Origin: Chloroflexota bacterium
GTDB lineage: Bacteria > Chloroflexota > Anaerolineae > Promineifilales > Promineifilaceae
Reading direction: 5' to 3'
DNA: 7,591 bases
NCBI GenBank assembly: GCA_008501785.1
Contig: QQUD01000951.1
Span: 1 to 7,591, forward strand
Shown here one piece after another: positions 7,075 to 7,591 of this stretch. The position numbers and the translations under genes were made by a program. Position 1 is the stretch's first letter. Each line of letters begins with the position of its first letter. Under the pieces are notes generated by a model that saw nothing but the letters and a program-made list of their open reading frames with translations, made no database searches and was not told the origin of the DNA.

Positions 7075-7109
7075 AATCCATTGTCATTGCATAGATAATT
7101 GACCATGTG

Positions 7110-7138
7110 ATTATGACGTGTACAGAGAAGATATTCAA
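7110..7138 (-). promoter_or_regulatory. Candidate sigma70-type promoter of the alaX-MBL operon
   Basis: On the minus strand, TTGAAT (plus 7133-7138) and CATAAT (plus 7110-7115) lie exactly 17 bp apart and match the -35 and -10 consensus at 4/6 and 5/6 positions. The -10 ends 35 bp before the ATG at 7074. This is the best promoter match in the window; it suggests that alaX is transcribed separately from the kinase gene upstream. Confidence 0.5.
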
Positions 7139-7207
7139 GTGTTTTTCAGAAACATTGATTTTTTGGATGGCAATGTGCCCTTGTTTTGCTTATTTTTTGC
7201 CGTTATT

Positions 7208-7591
7208 TTAGCGAGTTGCCGGTAAAGTGAAATTGAACCGCGCGCCGCCACCTGGGGCATCATCGACCCAAATACGGCCGTTATGCGCCTCTACCGCCAA
7301 TCGACAAAAAGCTAATCCTAATCCGAGACCTTTCGAATCAGAATCTCCTCGTTTAATGCGCTCAAACTTCTCAAAAACAATTTGTCGATATTTTTGTGGA
7401 ATGCCTTGCCCCTGGTCACTTACAGACAATAAGACACTCTCCCCATTATCATGACTGGCTGCGGCTGAGATTGTTATTGATTTGCTGCTTTGGCTGTATT
7501 TCAGGGCATTGGTTATTAAATTGATTAATACACGCCGAATCATATCTTCTTCAATGAAAATATACGGTGCGTCTTCATTAATGTTAACAAT
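7208..7591 (-). CDS. Sensor histidine kinase, C-terminal ATPase domain (5' part outside window)
   Basis: The frame is open from the window edge to TAA at 7208, giving the last 127 residues of a longer protein. They form most of a HATPase_c domain: N box NLITNALKY (window residues 24-32), G1 box DQGQGIP (59-65), F box FEKFERI (73-79), G2 box KGLGLGLAF (87-95), and the terminal strands GRIWVDDAPGGGARFNFTLP. All nucleotide-binding motifs are intact. The protein ends right after this domain, so no receiver or output domain follows. In-frame coding continues upstream of the first ATG at 7543 (residues VNINEDAPYIFIEED), so that ATG is internal, not the start. The sensor, the phosphoacceptor histidine and any partner regulator lie outside the window. 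No clear terminator follows the stop. Confidence 0.93.
   Translation of the reverse strand: MVNINEDAPYIFIEEDMIRRVLINLITNALKYSQSSKSITISAAASHDNGESVLLSVSDQGQGIPQKYRQIVFEKFERIKRGDSDSKGLGLGLAFCRLAVEAHNGRIWVDDAPGGGARFNFTLPATR

Larger units (their letters stand above)
146..7281. repeat. Iterated palindrome ACGGCCGT (nine dispersed copies)
   Basis: Exact copies of the 8-mer start at 147, 909, 1074, 1355, 2145, 2736, 5112, 6991 and 7274. Several extend to AAACGGCCGTTT (2734-2745, 5110-5121) or AAAACGGCCGTTTT (1352-1365, 6988-7001); the copy at 1351-1366 is a 16-bp perfect palindrome. All lie inside genes: six in the glycosyltransferase and one each in the MBL, alaX and kinase genes. Every CGGCCG I found in the window lies in this 8-mer. 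The entry spans the first to last copy; the sequence between is not part of the repeat. Confidence 0.8.

Noticed and set aside
6352..7098. A 248-codon plus-strand open frame antisense to alaX
   Set aside because: The minus strand encodes an AlaX protein with all zinc ligands intact; the plus-strand product shows no motif.
7172..7182. GGCA-ATG-TGCC hairpin followed by T-rich sequence as a terminator
   Set aside because: The T-rich stretch follows on the plus strand only, where no gene ends; the kinase transcript on the minus strand meets an A-rich stretch instead, and the stem is only 4 bp.
1..7591. CRISPR array, tRNA, rRNA, transposase or phage genes
   Set aside because: No regularly spaced direct repeats, cloverleaf-like stretch or recognisable mobile-element protein was seen on either strand.

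Overview
The window reads as chromosomal DNA from a bacterium of the phylum Chloroflexota, most likely an Anaerolineae-type lineage. This rests on three things: a very large GT-C (family 39-like) membrane glycosyltransferase that appears to run into a DUF2298/'YYY' domain, a combination I associate with Chloroflexi and archaea; a strongly over-represented coding palindrome, ACGGCCGT; and a long intergenic palindrome of the 'ggctttagcc...ggctaaagcc' type that I recall from Chloroflexi and cyanobacterial genomes. The assignment is inference, because no rRNA or marker gene is present.

All six genes lie on the minus strand. In transcription order (right to left) they are: the 3' end of a sensor histidine kinase (7591-7208, start outside the window); a 133-bp gap with a good promoter candidate; an AlaX-type alanyl-tRNA editing protein with a C-terminal DHHA1 domain (7074-5857); 17 bp later, an MBL-fold protein whose metal-binding histidines are mostly replaced (5839-4979); a 220-bp gap with duplicated and palindromic motifs; a Crp/Fnr-family regulator (4758-4045); 84 bp later, a calcineurin-like metallophosphoesterase with an intact active site (3960-3121); a 338-bp gap with several inverted repeats and a likely promoter; and the glycosyltransferase (2782 to beyond position 1). 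The last frame is open for 927 codons and has no stop in the window, so it can be missed if only closed frames are considered.

The AlaX and MBL genes are probably one transcript. The Crp-like gene and the phosphoesterase could be another, but nothing here ties the regulator to a specific target. The glycosyltransferase has its own long 5' region. No phage, transposase, CRISPR array, tRNA or rRNA was seen. The most notable signals are the iterated palindrome ACGGCCGT (nine exact copies, all inside genes and always in one of two codon phases), the degenerate MBL protein next to AlaX, the 49-bp palindrome, and the repeats upstream of the Crp-like gene. I found no convincing new multi-gene system.
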